From Firmicutes bacterium UBA5227 (GTDB taxonomy: Bacteria > Bacillota > Clostridia > Tissierellales > Sedimentibacteraceae), in assembly GCA_002409285.1 (NCBI GenBank), contig DHUT01000091.1:19110-32000 (forward strand): a stretch of DNA of 12,891 bases, in the 5' to 3' direction. The position numbers and the translations under genes were made by a program. How positions within the stretch are numbered: position 1 is the first letter of the stretch; every line of letters begins with the position of its first letter. Below the pieces are notes generated by a model. It did no database searches and was not told the DNA's origin. It was given only the letters and a program-made list of their open reading frames with translations. Shown here piece by piece: positions 1 through 7,645 of this stretch.

Positions 1-42
1 TGAAAAATGGGGTTAGGGCATCTATATTTTATATCTAAATTT

Positions 43-73
43 AAAAGAAGTAAACAATAAAAATGTTTACTTC
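43..73 (-). terminator. Rho-independent terminator of rny
   Basis: A perfect 10-bp inverted repeat (GAAGTAAACA at 47-56 and TGTTTACTTC at 64-73) encloses a 7-base loop. On the minus strand it is followed by TTTT and then more A/T. It lies about 80 bases past the rny stop and is the only hairpin there. The stem is A/T-rich, so termination strength is uncertain. Confidence 0.6.
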
Positions 74-88
74 CTATATTTCTTTCTC

Positions 89-160
89 ATTAATTTTATA
101 AGTTTTACCCGTTTTTACTGTTTTACCTATTTTACCTATTTTAACTGTTTTACCTATTTT
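89..160 (-). repeat. 9-bp tandem repeat, eight imperfect units, at the 3' end of rny
   Basis: Read on the minus strand, eight consecutive 9-base units run from 160 to 89. They follow the pattern AAAATAGGT or AAAACAGTT, and the last two units are more diverged. The array begins inside the last two codons of rny and runs through its stop codon. In the -1 frame relative to rny every unit is three sense codons (KIG, KTV, KTG, KTY, KIN). That frame stays open until TAG at 74-76, which directly abuts the terminator stem. It may be a relic coding extension, a slippage array, or untranslated 3' sequence. Confidence 0.8.
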
Positions 161-1689
161 GCATATTCTGTTGCTCTTGTTTCTCTGATTACATTAACTT
201 TTATCTGTCCTGGGTATTCCATTTCTTCTTCTATCTTTTTAACAATGTCCTTTGCAATCAGAATGATACTTGAATCGCTGGTAACTTCAGGTTTAACAAT
301 GATACGTACTTCTCTTCCTGCCTGTATGGCAAAAGATTTTTCTACGCCTTCAAACGAATTTGAAATTTCTTCTAATTTTTCTAATCTCTTAATATAAGTT
401 TCCAGTGTTTCTCTTCTTGCTCCCGGTCTTGCTGCTGATATGGCATCTGCCGCCTGCACCAAAACTGCTTCTACTGTCTGAGGTTCGATATCTCCGTGAT
501 GAGCTTCTATTGCATGTACTATAGCTTTGCTTTCCTTGTATTTTCTTGCTAAATCTGCACCTATTGTAACGTGCGGTCCTTCGACTTCATGATCCACGGC
601 TTTTCCTATATCATGTAATAATCCTGCACGTTTGGCTATTTTAACATCTGCGCCTAATTCTGCTGCCATTATTCCTGCCAAATACGAAACTTCCATAGAA
701 TGTTTTAATACGTTCTGACCGTAACTTGTTCTGAATTTTAATCTTCCCAATAATTTGACTAATTCCGGATGAAGACCATGAACGCCTGTTTCCAGTGTGG
801 CCTGCTCACCTTCGTCTTTAATTTGCTGCTCTACTTCTTTTTTAGCCTTTTCAACCATTTCTTCAATTCTTGCCGGATGAATTCTTCCGTCGGCAATTAA
901 TTTTTCAAGAGCGATTTTTGCAACTTCTCTTCTAATAGGGTCAAATCCGGAAATAACAACTGCTTCCGGTGTATCATCTATTATAATATCTATACCTGTT
1001 AATTGTTCAAGAGCTCTTATATTACGACCTTCTCTGCCTATAATTCTGCCCTTCATTTCATCGTTAGGCAAATCAACAACAGATACAGTCGTTTCTGCTA
1101 CGTGATCAGCAGAACATTTTTGAATTGCATATGTAATAATTTCACGTGCTTTTCTCTCTGCGGTTTCCTTTGCATCCCTCTCAATTTCTTTAACAGCAAT
1201 TGAAGCTTCCTGCTCAGCCTCTCTTTTTATGTTGTCAATCAACATATTTTTTGCTTCTTCGGTTGAAAGTCCTGAAATTCTTTCAAGCTCTTCTATTTGT
1301 TTATCATGGATTGCTTCCAGCTTATTCTGCTTATTTTCAATGTCTTTAATCTTTTTTTGAAGTATATCTTCTTTCTTTTCAACCTGGATACTTTTTGAAT
1401 CAAGCATTTCTTCTTTTTTTATTAGTCTTTTTTCATTTCTTTGTAATTCGTTTCTTCTTTCCCTGTTCTCTCTTTCGTACTCATTTCTTAATTTATGAGC
1501 TTCGTCTTTTGCTTCTACAAGGATTTCTTTTTTCTTTGTCTCTGATTCTTTTGCTGCTTCGTCAATTATCCTTTTAGCTTCTTCTTCAGCACTACCTATC
1601 TTGCTTTCAGATATATTTTTACGAATTATTATTCCTATTGCTATACCTATTAATGCGCAGATAATACCTACTATTACTTTTTCGATCAA
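154..1689 (-). CDS. rny: Ribonuclease Y
   Basis: RNase Y is a membrane-anchored endoribonuclease that starts decay and processing of many mRNAs in Firmicutes. The protein shows the full family layout: an N-terminal membrane helix (about residues 5-22), a long charged coiled coil (about 25-180), a KH RNA-binding domain with the GRIIGREGRN loop near 213-222, and an HD metal-dependent phosphohydrolase domain with LLHDIGK near 355. It ends in the usual ETRATEYAK tail. I chose the TTG start at 1689 because GGGAGG lies 7 bases upstream (1702-1697) and it gives 511 residues with the membrane helix at the very start, as is usual. An ATG at 1740 would add 17 residues but has no recognisable ribosome site. 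It is transcribed alone downstream of recA, from its own promoter(s). The stop lies inside a 9-bp tandem repeat that is open in the -1 frame. Confidence 0.96.
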   Translation of the reverse strand: MIEKVIVGIICALIGIAIGIIIRKNISESKIGSAEEEAKRIIDEAAKESETKKKEILVEAKDEAHKLRNEYERENRERRNELQRNEKRLIKKEEMLDSKSIQVEKKEDILQKKIKDIENKQNKLEAIHDKQIEELERISGLSTEEAKNMLIDNIKREAEQEASIAVKEIERDAKETAERKAREIITYAIQKCSADHVAETTVSVVDLPNDEMKGRIIGREGRNIRALEQLTGIDIIIDDTPEAVVISGFDPIRREVAKIALEKLIADGRIHPARIEEMVEKAKKEVEQQIKDEGEQATLETGVHGLHPELVKLLGRLKFRTSYGQNVLKHSMEVSYLAGIMAAELGADVKIAKRAGLLHDIGKAVDHEVEGPHVTIGADLARKYKESKAIVHAIEAHHGDIEPQTVEAVLVQAADAISAARPGARRETLETYIKRLEKLEEISNSFEGVEKSFAIQAGREVRIIVKPEVTSDSSIILIAKDIVKKIEEEMEYPGQIKVNVIRETRATEYAK

Positions 1690-1827
1690 TTCAGCACCTC
1701 CCGTTATTAAATTTTCAAGTTGCGAAATACATTTGTCCATATTACGCTTACAAGTAATAAAAAATGTTTATTTTCTTATATATATTTGAAATAGTAAAAT
1801 TATTTCTAAATACTTGAATATATTTAT

Positions 1828-1856
1828 ATTTTATAATTTTTTATGCTTTATGTCAA
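1828..1856 (-). promoter_or_regulatory. Main sigma-A-type promoter of rny
   Basis: On the minus strand a perfect TTGACA (-35, 1856-1851) is separated by 17 bases from TAAAAT (-10, 1833-1828). It predicts a leader of roughly 130 bases before the TTG start of rny. Confidence 0.75.
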
Positions 1857-1921
1857 GATATAATGTATAAGATTGCAATAATTCAGCATATAACTCAAAA
1901 AATAATATATATGTTAACATA

Positions 1922-1950
1922 ATTAAATTTAAGTATACAATAATTGTCAA
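1922..1950 (-). promoter_or_regulatory. Possible second, upstream rny promoter
   Basis: On the minus strand TTGACA (1950-1945) is separated by 17 bases from TTTAAT (1927-1922). It starts directly at the U-tract of the recA terminator. The -10 is weak, so this may be a chance match in A/T-rich DNA. Confidence 0.4.
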
Positions 1951-1980
1951 AAAAAGAGAAACGACAATGTCATTCCTCTT
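1949..1980 (-). terminator. Rho-independent terminator of recA
   Basis: On the minus strand an 11-bp stem (arms 1980-1970 and 1964-1954, nine Watson-Crick pairs plus two G-U) encloses the loop CATTG. A run of seven T begins in the last two stem bases. It starts 13 bases after the recA stop and separates recA from rny. Confidence 0.8.
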
Positions 1981-1992
1981 AAAATCCTTTGT

Positions 1993-3096
1993 TTATTCTT
2001 CTGATTTATCTGAGTCATCTGATTTTTCCGAATCATCAGACTTGAGCTGTGCCTCACCGATTTCAAATTTTTCTCTTACTTTACTTTCAATTTCATTCAT
2101 AAGCTCAGGGTTTGAAAGCAGATATTCCTTTGAGTTTTCTCTTCCCTGACCGATTCTTGTGTCGCCATAGGAGTACCATGCGCCTGATTTATTTACTACA
2201 TCTGCCTCTACAGCCATATCAAGAATACATCCTTCTTTTGAAATCCCCTTGCCGTAAATAATATCAAATTCTGCCTGTTTAAAAGGAGGAGCAACTTTAT
2301 TTTTAACTACTTTAACTCTTGTCCTATTTCCGTAAACTTCATCGCCTTTTTTTAAGGATTCTATCCTTCTTATATCGAACCTCATGGAAGCATAAAATTT
2401 AAGGGCTCTGCCGCCTGTGGTTGTTTCAGGATTTCCAAACATTACCCCCACCTTTTCACGGAGCTGATTGATAAATATGACCACAGTATTGGATTTATTA
2501 ATTGCTCCTGCAAGCTTTCTTAAGGCCTGGGACATAAGCCTTGCCTGCAGTCCAACATGGGAATCACCCATTTCACCGTCTATTTCAGCCTTTGGAACTA
2601 ATGCAGCAACGGAGTCAACTACAATTATATCAACTGCACCACTTCTAACAAGAGCCTCTGCAATTTCAAGTCCCTGTTCCCCTGTATCAGGCTGTGAAAT
2701 AATTAAATCTTCAATTGCAACTCCCAGTTTCTTGGCATATGCCGGATCAAGCGAATGCTCCGCATCTATAAAGGCTGCAATTCCTCCTTTTTTTTGTGCC
2801 TCTGCAACTATATGTAATGCAACTGTTGTCTTTCCTGATGATTCAGGTCCAAATATTTCCACAATTCTGCCTTTTGGTACTCCACCTATTCCCGTTGCAA
2901 TATCAAGAGGTAGAGCGCCTGTCGGTATAGCCTCTATATTAAGTCTTGCATTTTCGCCAAGCTTCATTATGGAACCTTTGCCGTATTGCTTTTCTATTTG
3001 AGCAAAAGCCAGCTCCAGTGCCTTCTCCTTATCCTTTACTTTATCTTTGTCTTTATCTTTTACCTTATCTTTCAACTTATCTTTTTCCTTATCCAT
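1993..3096 (-). CDS. recA: Recombinase RecA, with repeat-rich terminal extensions
   Basis: RecA forms filaments on single-stranded DNA, catalyses homologous strand exchange and triggers LexA self-cleavage. The conserved core is present: KQYGKGSIMKLG, Walker A GPESSGKT (about residues 82-89), Walker B IIVVDS near 155, the NQLREKVG region and GGRALKFYAS. The protein is 367 residues. The family normally begins almost at ALELA, but here about 24 Lys/Asp-rich residues precede it, encoded by repeats around AAAGATAAG. The upstream ATG is supported by AAGGAG five bases before it (3107-3102), so the extension is probably translated. The acidic C-terminus is also repetitive (SDDSEK then SDDSDK). The gene has its own promoter after pgsA and its own terminator. 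No cinA lies between pgsA and recA, unlike in Bacillus. Confidence 0.98.
   Translation of the reverse strand: MDKEKDKLKDKVKDKDKDKVKDKEKALELAFAQIEKQYGKGSIMKLGENARLNIEAIPTGALPLDIATGIGGVPKGRIVEIFGPESSGKTTVALHIVAEAQKKGGIAAFIDAEHSLDPAYAKKLGVAIEDLIISQPDTGEQGLEIAEALVRSGAVDIIVVDSVAALVPKAEIDGEMGDSHVGLQARLMSQALRKLAGAINKSNTVVIFINQLREKVGVMFGNPETTTGGRALKFYASMRFDIRRIESLKKGDEVYGNRTRVKVVKNKVAPPFKQAEFDIIYGKGISKEGCILDMAVEADVVNKSGAWYSYGDTRIGQGRENSKEYLLSNPELMNEIESKVREKFEIGEAQLKSDDSEKSDDSDKSEE
3025..3093 (-). repeat. Lys/Asp-codon simple repeat at the 5' end of recA
   Basis: Degenerate 6- to 12-base units of the type GATAAG-GTAAAA encode alternating Lys and Asp with occasional Val, Leu or Glu (for example KDKVKDKDKDK). 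They lie in frame right after the start codon and form nearly all of the RecA N-terminal extension. Confidence 0.75.
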
Positions 3097-3132
3097 ACCT
3101 GCTCCTTCGCTAACATTCGTTTTCTTCTGCTT

Positions 3133-3161
3133 ATTACATAAAATAATGTTTTATTTGTCAA
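3133..3161 (-). promoter_or_regulatory. recA promoter
   Basis: On the minus strand a perfect TTGACA (3161-3156) is separated by 17 bases from TGTAAT (3138-3133). It lies just past the pgsA stop and about 35 bases before the recA ATG. I see no Gram-positive LexA box (CGAAC-N4-GTTCG type) here. Instead the -35 element occupies the centre of a long palindrome. Confidence 0.7.
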
Positions 3162-3175
3162 TAAAATATTATTTT
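3140..3175. repeat. 36-bp palindrome at the pgsA-recA boundary
   Basis: Arms at 3140-3155 and 3160-3175 are complementary over 16 bases with one mismatch, around a 4-base loop. The palindrome covers the pgsA stop codon and the recA -35 hexamer, whose GACA forms the loop on the minus strand. It could be the pgsA terminator (TTTT ends the minus-strand 3' arm), an operator for recA, or both. It is almost pure A/T, which weakens the case. Confidence 0.6.
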
Positions 3176-3726
3176 TTGATGATTACCCCTATATTTTCGT
3201 AAATATATGTTGCACCGGATATCACCGTCATCAAAACTACAACTACAGTAAGGGGTGTTATCCAAAATCCTGTAAATTCCGCATGACCTGTGTAATTTAA
3301 CAATATAACCACAATCAGTATCATTTGAAATACGGTTTTAATTTTTCCCCAGGGGTTAGCGGCAATAGTAACACCCTTAGAGGCCGCAAGAGTTCTGAAG
3401 CCTGAAATTATGAATTCTCTTGAAATAATTAAGACAACAACCCAGGAACTTAAATATCCGATTTCCACAAAAGCAATAAATGCTGAAGCTGTAAGAAGTT
3501 TATCTGCCAGCGGATCCATAAACTTACCGAAGTCAGTAATTAAATTGTCCCTTCTTGCAATATATCCGTCTGCAGCATCGGTAATTGCAGCAGCCACAAA
3601 GATTAAAAGAGGCAGAAACCTGAATATTCCCTTACTTATATACAGAAATATCAAAAATAAAGGAATTGCAAGCACTCTTATAACCGTAAGCTTGTTGGGC
3701 AAATTCAAATTTTTAAACCATTTCAT
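3169..3726 (-). CDS. pgsA: CDP-diacylglycerol--glycerol-3-phosphate 3-phosphatidyltransferase
   Basis: PgsA joins CDP-diacylglycerol and sn-glycerol 3-phosphate to give phosphatidylglycerol phosphate, the committed step to phosphatidylglycerol and cardiolipin, in the cytoplasmic membrane. The 185-residue protein is strongly hydrophobic, with several membrane helices. It carries the complete CDP-alcohol phosphatidyltransferase signature: D50, D53-G54, A57-R58, G67, D71 and D75. The start ATG is preceded by GGGGAGG six bases away. Both the ribosome site and the first codons lie inside the 3' end of rimO (14-base overlap), so translation is probably coupled to rimO. The length is normal for the family. 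The start NLPNKLTVIRVLAIP is typical of bacterial PgsA. Confidence 0.96.
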   Translation of the reverse strand: MKWFKNLNLPNKLTVIRVLAIPLFLIFLYISKGIFRFLPLLIFVAAAITDAADGYIARRDNLITDFGKFMDPLADKLLTASAFIAFVEIGYLSSWVVVLIISREFIISGFRTLAASKGVTIAANPWGKIKTVFQMILIVVILLNYTGHAEFTGFWITPLTVVVVLMTVISGATYIYENIGVIIKK

Positions 3727-5050
3727 AATGTACCTCCCCTATCAAATCATATTCTAACGCATCATTTATTTTAACTTCATAAATATTTCCCAGTTTTAAA
3801 TCTTTATCAGATGATACATATACCACACCGTCTATATCAACTGAATCCATATAAGTTCTTCCGACCCATATGTTTTCAACATCCTTTTCTTCTATCAGCA
3901 CATCATAGGTTGCACCAATTTTTTTCAAGCTGTTTTCATAGGAAATATTTTGTTGAAGTTCCATTAACTCATTATATCTCTGTTCCTTCACCTCCTCATC
4001 AATCTGGTCCGGAAGCCTGTACGCAGGAGTATCTTCCTCCCTTGAATATTTAAATATACCAACACGGTCGAGCTTGTATTCATTTAAAAATTGTTTTAAC
4101 TCCTCATGCTCTTTTTGGGTTTCTCCCGGAAATCCCGTGATTAGGGAAGTCCTTATAACAGCTCCGGTAACTTCGCTTCTTATTTTATCTATTAACTCAG
4201 CAACCTGCTTTTTATTTGTATTCCTGTTCATTGTTCTTAATATCCTGTCATTTATATGCTGAATTGGTATATCGAAATATTTTAAAAGTTTGTTATTATT
4301 TTTAAATTCCTCAATCAGCTCGTCATAAATATCCTCCGGATATAAATAATGAATTCTTATCCATTCAATCCCTTCAACTTCCGATACTTTTTGAATAACT
4401 TCATGAAGCTTTTTCTGACCATAGATATCAATACCATACTTGCTTGTATCCTGAGCTATGATAATAATTTCTTTAGCTCCCTGCTCTGACAACATTTGTG
4501 CTTCCTCAACTATATTTTCAATTTTTCTGCTTTTGAACGGTCCTCTCAGTTTTGGAATGACACAGTAGGTACAGTTGTTGCTGCAGCCTTCCGCTATCTT
4601 TAAATATGCGTACCACTTTTCGGTCAATATATTTCGTGGAAGAATATCTTCATCTATTTCATGCATGGCTGTATCAACTACCAATTTTTTATTTTTTTCA
4701 TAGTTTTCAATATATTCATCTATTTTTTCAAAACCGCTTGTTCCCACAATAATATCTACTTCCGGGATTTCTTTAGCAAGCTCATCTCCGAATCTTTGAG
4801 CCAAACATCCGGTTACAATTATTTTTGCTTTGCTGTTCACCTGATTTTTAATGCCTGCGGCAGTTAATATTGCATTCACTGATTCCTGCTGAGCATCCCC
4901 TATGAAGGAGCAGGTATTGATTATGATGTAATCTGCCTTATCGGCATACTCTGTTGTTTTAAATCCCTTTTTCTTCAATATGCCTACCATGTGTTCCGAA
5001 TCAACAAGATTCTTTGAACAACCAAGTGAGTGCATGTATATTTTTTTCAT
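3713..5050 (-). CDS. rimO: Ribosomal protein uS12 methylthiotransferase
   Basis: RimO is a radical-SAM enzyme with two iron-sulfur clusters that methylthiolates a conserved aspartate of ribosomal protein S12. The N-terminal MTTase domain has the three cluster cysteines C11 (SLGCSKN), C47 (NTCSFI) and C82 (TGCLAQR). The radical-SAM triad is C156, C160 and C163 (CSNNCTYC). A C-terminal TRAM-like region covers roughly 375-445. The HSLGCSKNLVDSE start separates RimO from MiaB and MtaB relatives. Length (445) is normal. The ATG overlaps the ftsK stop by one base (TAATG) with AGAGG six bases upstream, and the 3' end overlaps pgsA. Both point to translational coupling in an ftsK-rimO-pgsA unit. Confidence 0.96.
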   Translation of the reverse strand: MKKIYMHSLGCSKNLVDSEHMVGILKKKGFKTTEYADKADYIIINTCSFIGDAQQESVNAILTAAGIKNQVNSKAKIIVTGCLAQRFGDELAKEIPEVDIIVGTSGFEKIDEYIENYEKNKKLVVDTAMHEIDEDILPRNILTEKWYAYLKIAEGCSNNCTYCVIPKLRGPFKSRKIENIVEEAQMLSEQGAKEIIIIAQDTSKYGIDIYGQKKLHEVIQKVSEVEGIEWIRIHYLYPEDIYDELIEEFKNNNKLLKYFDIPIQHINDRILRTMNRNTNKKQVAELIDKIRSEVTGAVIRTSLITGFPGETQKEHEELKQFLNEYKLDRVGIFKYSREEDTPAYRLPDQIDEEVKEQRYNELMELQQNISYENSLKKIGATYDVLIEEKDVENIWVGRTYMDSVDIDGVVYVSSDKDLKLGNIYEVKINDALEYDLIGEVHYEMV

Positions 5051-7446
5051 TAATTTCCTCTCATTTCTTCCAGTTCTTCTTTGGTAATCAGCACCTTTCG
5101 CGGCTTGCTTCCCTCATGCCCTCCTACTATACCTCTTTCTTCAAGCTGGTCAACTATCCTTGCTGCTCTTGCATATCCAACCTTAAATTTCCTTTGTATA
5201 TAAGAGGCTGAGGCCTGACCGTCGTTAACAACCATCTCAATAGCCTGTTCCAGAAATTCATCCACATCTTCATCCTGAGGTTCCTTTTCTATTTCATTTA
5301 TTATTTCATTCTGTTTTCCTGTCTTTATTTCAATTTGCTGAGCCTTTATACTTTCCACAACCCTTTTTATTTCATCATCTGAAATGAATGTCCCCTGAAT
5401 ACGTACTGGTTTAGGCATACCTATGGGATGAAAGAGCATATCCCCTTTCCCCAAAAGCTTCTCCGCACCGCCGGTATCCAGTATGGTACGCGAATCTATG
5501 TGTGAAGATACAGCAAAAGCAATCCTGGATGGAATATTTGCCTTAATAACTCCGGTAATAACATCCACCGATGGTCTTTGAGTAGCAATTACAAGATGCA
5601 TTCCACATGCTCTGGCAAGCTGAGCTATTCTGGTTATGTATTCCTCGACCTCTGAAGAAGCTACCGTCATAAGGTCAGCAAGCTCGTCAATTATGATTAC
5701 AATCTGGGGCATTTTTTCACTGCCTTCTTTAACCATTTTTTCATTGTATGAGGATAAATCTCTTACACCCTGCTGAGCAAATAACTTATATCGGTTTGTC
5801 ATTTCAGAAACCGCCCAGTTCAATGCATTAGCTGCCTTGCGCGGATCCGTGACAACCGGAATCAAGAGGTGTGGCAGTCCGTTGTAGACGCTAAGTTCAA
5901 CCACCTTTGGATCCACCAGTATAAGCTTGACCTCATCAGGTTTTGCCTTGAATAAAATGCTCATAATAAGGGAATTTATGCATACACTCTTACCTGATCC
6001 TGTGGCTCCCGCTATTAAAAGGTGAGGCATTTTATCAATTGAAGCTATAATATTTTTCCCGGCAATATCTTTACCCAAAGCAAAGGGAATATTTGTTCCT
6101 ATTGATTTGTATTCCTTTGATTCAATCAGGCTCCTTAAAAATACGCTTGTTTTGTTTTTATTGGGAACCTCTATGCCAATTGCTGATTTTCCCGGTATGG
6201 GTGCCTCCATTCTAATATCTGATGTTGCAAGTGCCATTGCTATGTCATTGGAAAGACCGGTAATCCGGCTTACCTTAATACCGGGAGCCGGCTGAATTTC
6301 ATATCTTGTAATGGTAGGGCCCTTGTTGATTTGAAGAATGTTACATGGTATATTAAAGTTTTTAAGTGTTTCTATTAACTTTTCACCATCTTTCTTTAAA
6401 TCCTCTCTATCTCCCCTTACATGCTGAGGTGTTGGATCCAGGAGAGAAGATTCTGGAAGCTTATAGTTACTTACCCCCGCAATGTTAATCACGTCATCGG
6501 TAATTTCCTTAGTCTCAAATTTTTCCTTATCCTTATCTATCTTATCTTTCTTATCTTTCTTATCTTTAAGTTGTTTCTCCTCTTTATAATCTTCAGGAGA
6601 CTCTTCTTTAATATCTGTATGTACTGTTTCATTACCCTGAGCCTGCTGTTTAACCGTATTTATTTTCAGCTGAGTTATTTCAGCCTTCTTGTTGTCAATA
6701 GGATTCATATAATCATATATCTTTATGCTTTCTTCAGTTCCTTTATACTCTTCCTGTTTTTCAGTTTTCTTTACTTTTGATTTCTTTTTTTCATCTGCAT
6801 CATCCTCAAATACAAAGCTTTCTATAGCATGTAAAAATCTTTTAAAATAATCAGATATTATTTTACATATCCCTATGATGCTCTGATTTGTGAAAAGAAC
6901 GAAATTAGAAAATAACAAAGCACCAAGAACTATATAAGTCCCGTTTTTACCCACAAGTTTCAGGAAAATATACGTTAAAACATTTCCGACAATTCCTCCG
7001 CCTTGCTTGAGAAGCCCCATCTCCGAAGATGATGCCAGCAAGTTTTTAAATCCTGTGCTTTCCTGCAAAACTTCTGCGCCTGATAAGGCAGAATAAATAA
7101 TAAAACATACGAAAAAACCTATTACTGCTACAGCCTGGTTGTTGTCACTGAATACAATAACATTTAATAGTTTCATAATGCCGATTATTAAAATAAAAAA
7201 GGGCATTACATCCGCTCCTCTGCCAAACGCAGAATGAGTAAATATATTAATTGTCTTGCCGATTATCCCGGTTTGATTTTCCTTTGTGGTAACTACTATT
7301 AGAAAAGCAGCAAATGCAACGATAAAAATTCCGGTTAGTTCCTTTTTCAACAAGTCGTTCTTCTGATTTTTATTTTTTTTGTTTAAGCTTGTACTCTTTT
7401 TTGAAGCCTTTTTTTTAGTACTGCTCATATTTTGTACCTTTGCCAT
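5050..7446 (-). CDS. ftsK: DNA translocase FtsK/SpoIIIE
   Basis: This is a hexameric, septum-localised motor that pumps chromosomal DNA during division or into the forespore. In order it has a Lys/Ser-rich basic N-terminus, four or five membrane helices, a variable linker with Lys/Asp repeats, the FtsK ATPase (Walker A GATGSGKS and Walker B IVIIIDELADL), the LARACGMHLVIATQRPSVDVITG segment, and a C-terminal winged-helix gamma domain (QRKFKVGYARAARIVDQLEERGIVG) for oriented DNA sequences. The start is uncertain. An ATG at 7545 gives 831 residues, but its first 33 do not resemble the family and it would lie only about 10 bases from the predicted transcription start. I prefer ATG 7446 (MAKVQN...). 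ATG 7428 (MSSTKKK), with AAAGG upstream, is also possible. The 3' end overlaps rimO by one base. Confidence 0.95.
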   Translation of the reverse strand: MAKVQNMSSTKKKASKKSTSLNKKNKNQKNDLLKKELTGIFIVAFAAFLIVVTTKENQTGIIGKTINIFTHSAFGRGADVMPFFILIIGIMKLLNVIVFSDNNQAVAVIGFFVCFIIYSALSGAEVLQESTGFKNLLASSSEMGLLKQGGGIVGNVLTYIFLKLVGKNGTYIVLGALLFSNFVLFTNQSIIGICKIISDYFKRFLHAIESFVFEDDADEKKKSKVKKTEKQEEYKGTEESIKIYDYMNPIDNKKAEITQLKINTVKQQAQGNETVHTDIKEESPEDYKEEKQLKDKKDKKDKIDKDKEKFETKEITDDVINIAGVSNYKLPESSLLDPTPQHVRGDREDLKKDGEKLIETLKNFNIPCNILQINKGPTITRYEIQPAPGIKVSRITGLSNDIAMALATSDIRMEAPIPGKSAIGIEVPNKNKTSVFLRSLIESKEYKSIGTNIPFALGKDIAGKNIIASIDKMPHLLIAGATGSGKSVCINSLIMSILFKAKPDEVKLILVDPKVVELSVYNGLPHLLIPVVTDPRKAANALNWAVSEMTNRYKLFAQQGVRDLSSYNEKMVKEGSEKMPQIVIIIDELADLMTVASSEVEEYITRIAQLARACGMHLVIATQRPSVDVITGVIKANIPSRIAFAVSSHIDSRTILDTGGAEKLLGKGDMLFHPIGMPKPVRIQGTFISDDEIKRVVESIKAQQIEIKTGKQNEIINEIEKEPQDEDVDEFLEQAIEMVVNDGQASASYIQRKFKVGYARAARIVDQLEERGIVGGHEGSKPRKVLITKEELEEMRGN
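6525..6570 (-). repeat. 9-bp Lys/Asp repeat in the FtsK linker
   Basis: About four copies of GATAAGAAA-like units in frame encode KDKKDKKDKIDKDK, in the linker between the membrane domain and the motor. They are similar in composition to the RecA N-terminal repeat but are of a different unit length. Confidence 0.7.
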
Positions 7447-7562
7447 GTAATACAACGTCCCCCTGTATATTGATAAACAATTGTGCAGCCGGTAGAATTG
7501 GAGCTGATGATTTCTATTATTTTTTTGCTCAGCAATTCTGTCCATCCACCCTTAGTCAGTTT

Positions 7563-7592
7563 ATTATATCATAAATTATTGCAAAATAGCAA
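7563..7592 (-). promoter_or_regulatory. Candidate ftsK promoter
   Basis: On the minus strand a perfect TATAAT (-10, 7568-7563) lies 18 bases downstream of TTGCTA (-35, 7592-7587). The predicted transcript starts near 7556, giving a leader of about 110 bases before ATG 7446. The -35 matches consensus at four of six positions. Confidence 0.55.
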
Positions 7593-7599
7593 TAATTTA
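7572..7599. promoter_or_regulatory. Perfect dyad over the ftsK promoter
   Basis: Two perfectly complementary 11-base arms (7572-7582 and 7589-7599) surround a 6-base centre. The core is AAATTATTGC / GCAATAATTT. It covers the -35 and most of the spacer of the candidate promoter and has no following U-tract on the minus strand, so it fits an operator better than a terminator. Confidence 0.55.
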
Positions 7600-7645
7600 A
7601 TTACAATTTCACAAACACAGGTATAATAAATGTTACTATTTACAA

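Noticed and set aside
2468..3001. Plus-strand ORF of 177 codons opposite recA
   Set aside because: It is a low-complexity Ser/Ala/Ile-rich shadow of the recA coding frame. It has no ribosome site and lies entirely inside a strongly conserved gene.
3097..3168. LexA/DinR box upstream of recA
   Set aside because: I looked for CGAAC-N4-GTTCG-like sites. The closest text (ACGAATGTTAGCG) lacks the required spacing and symmetry.
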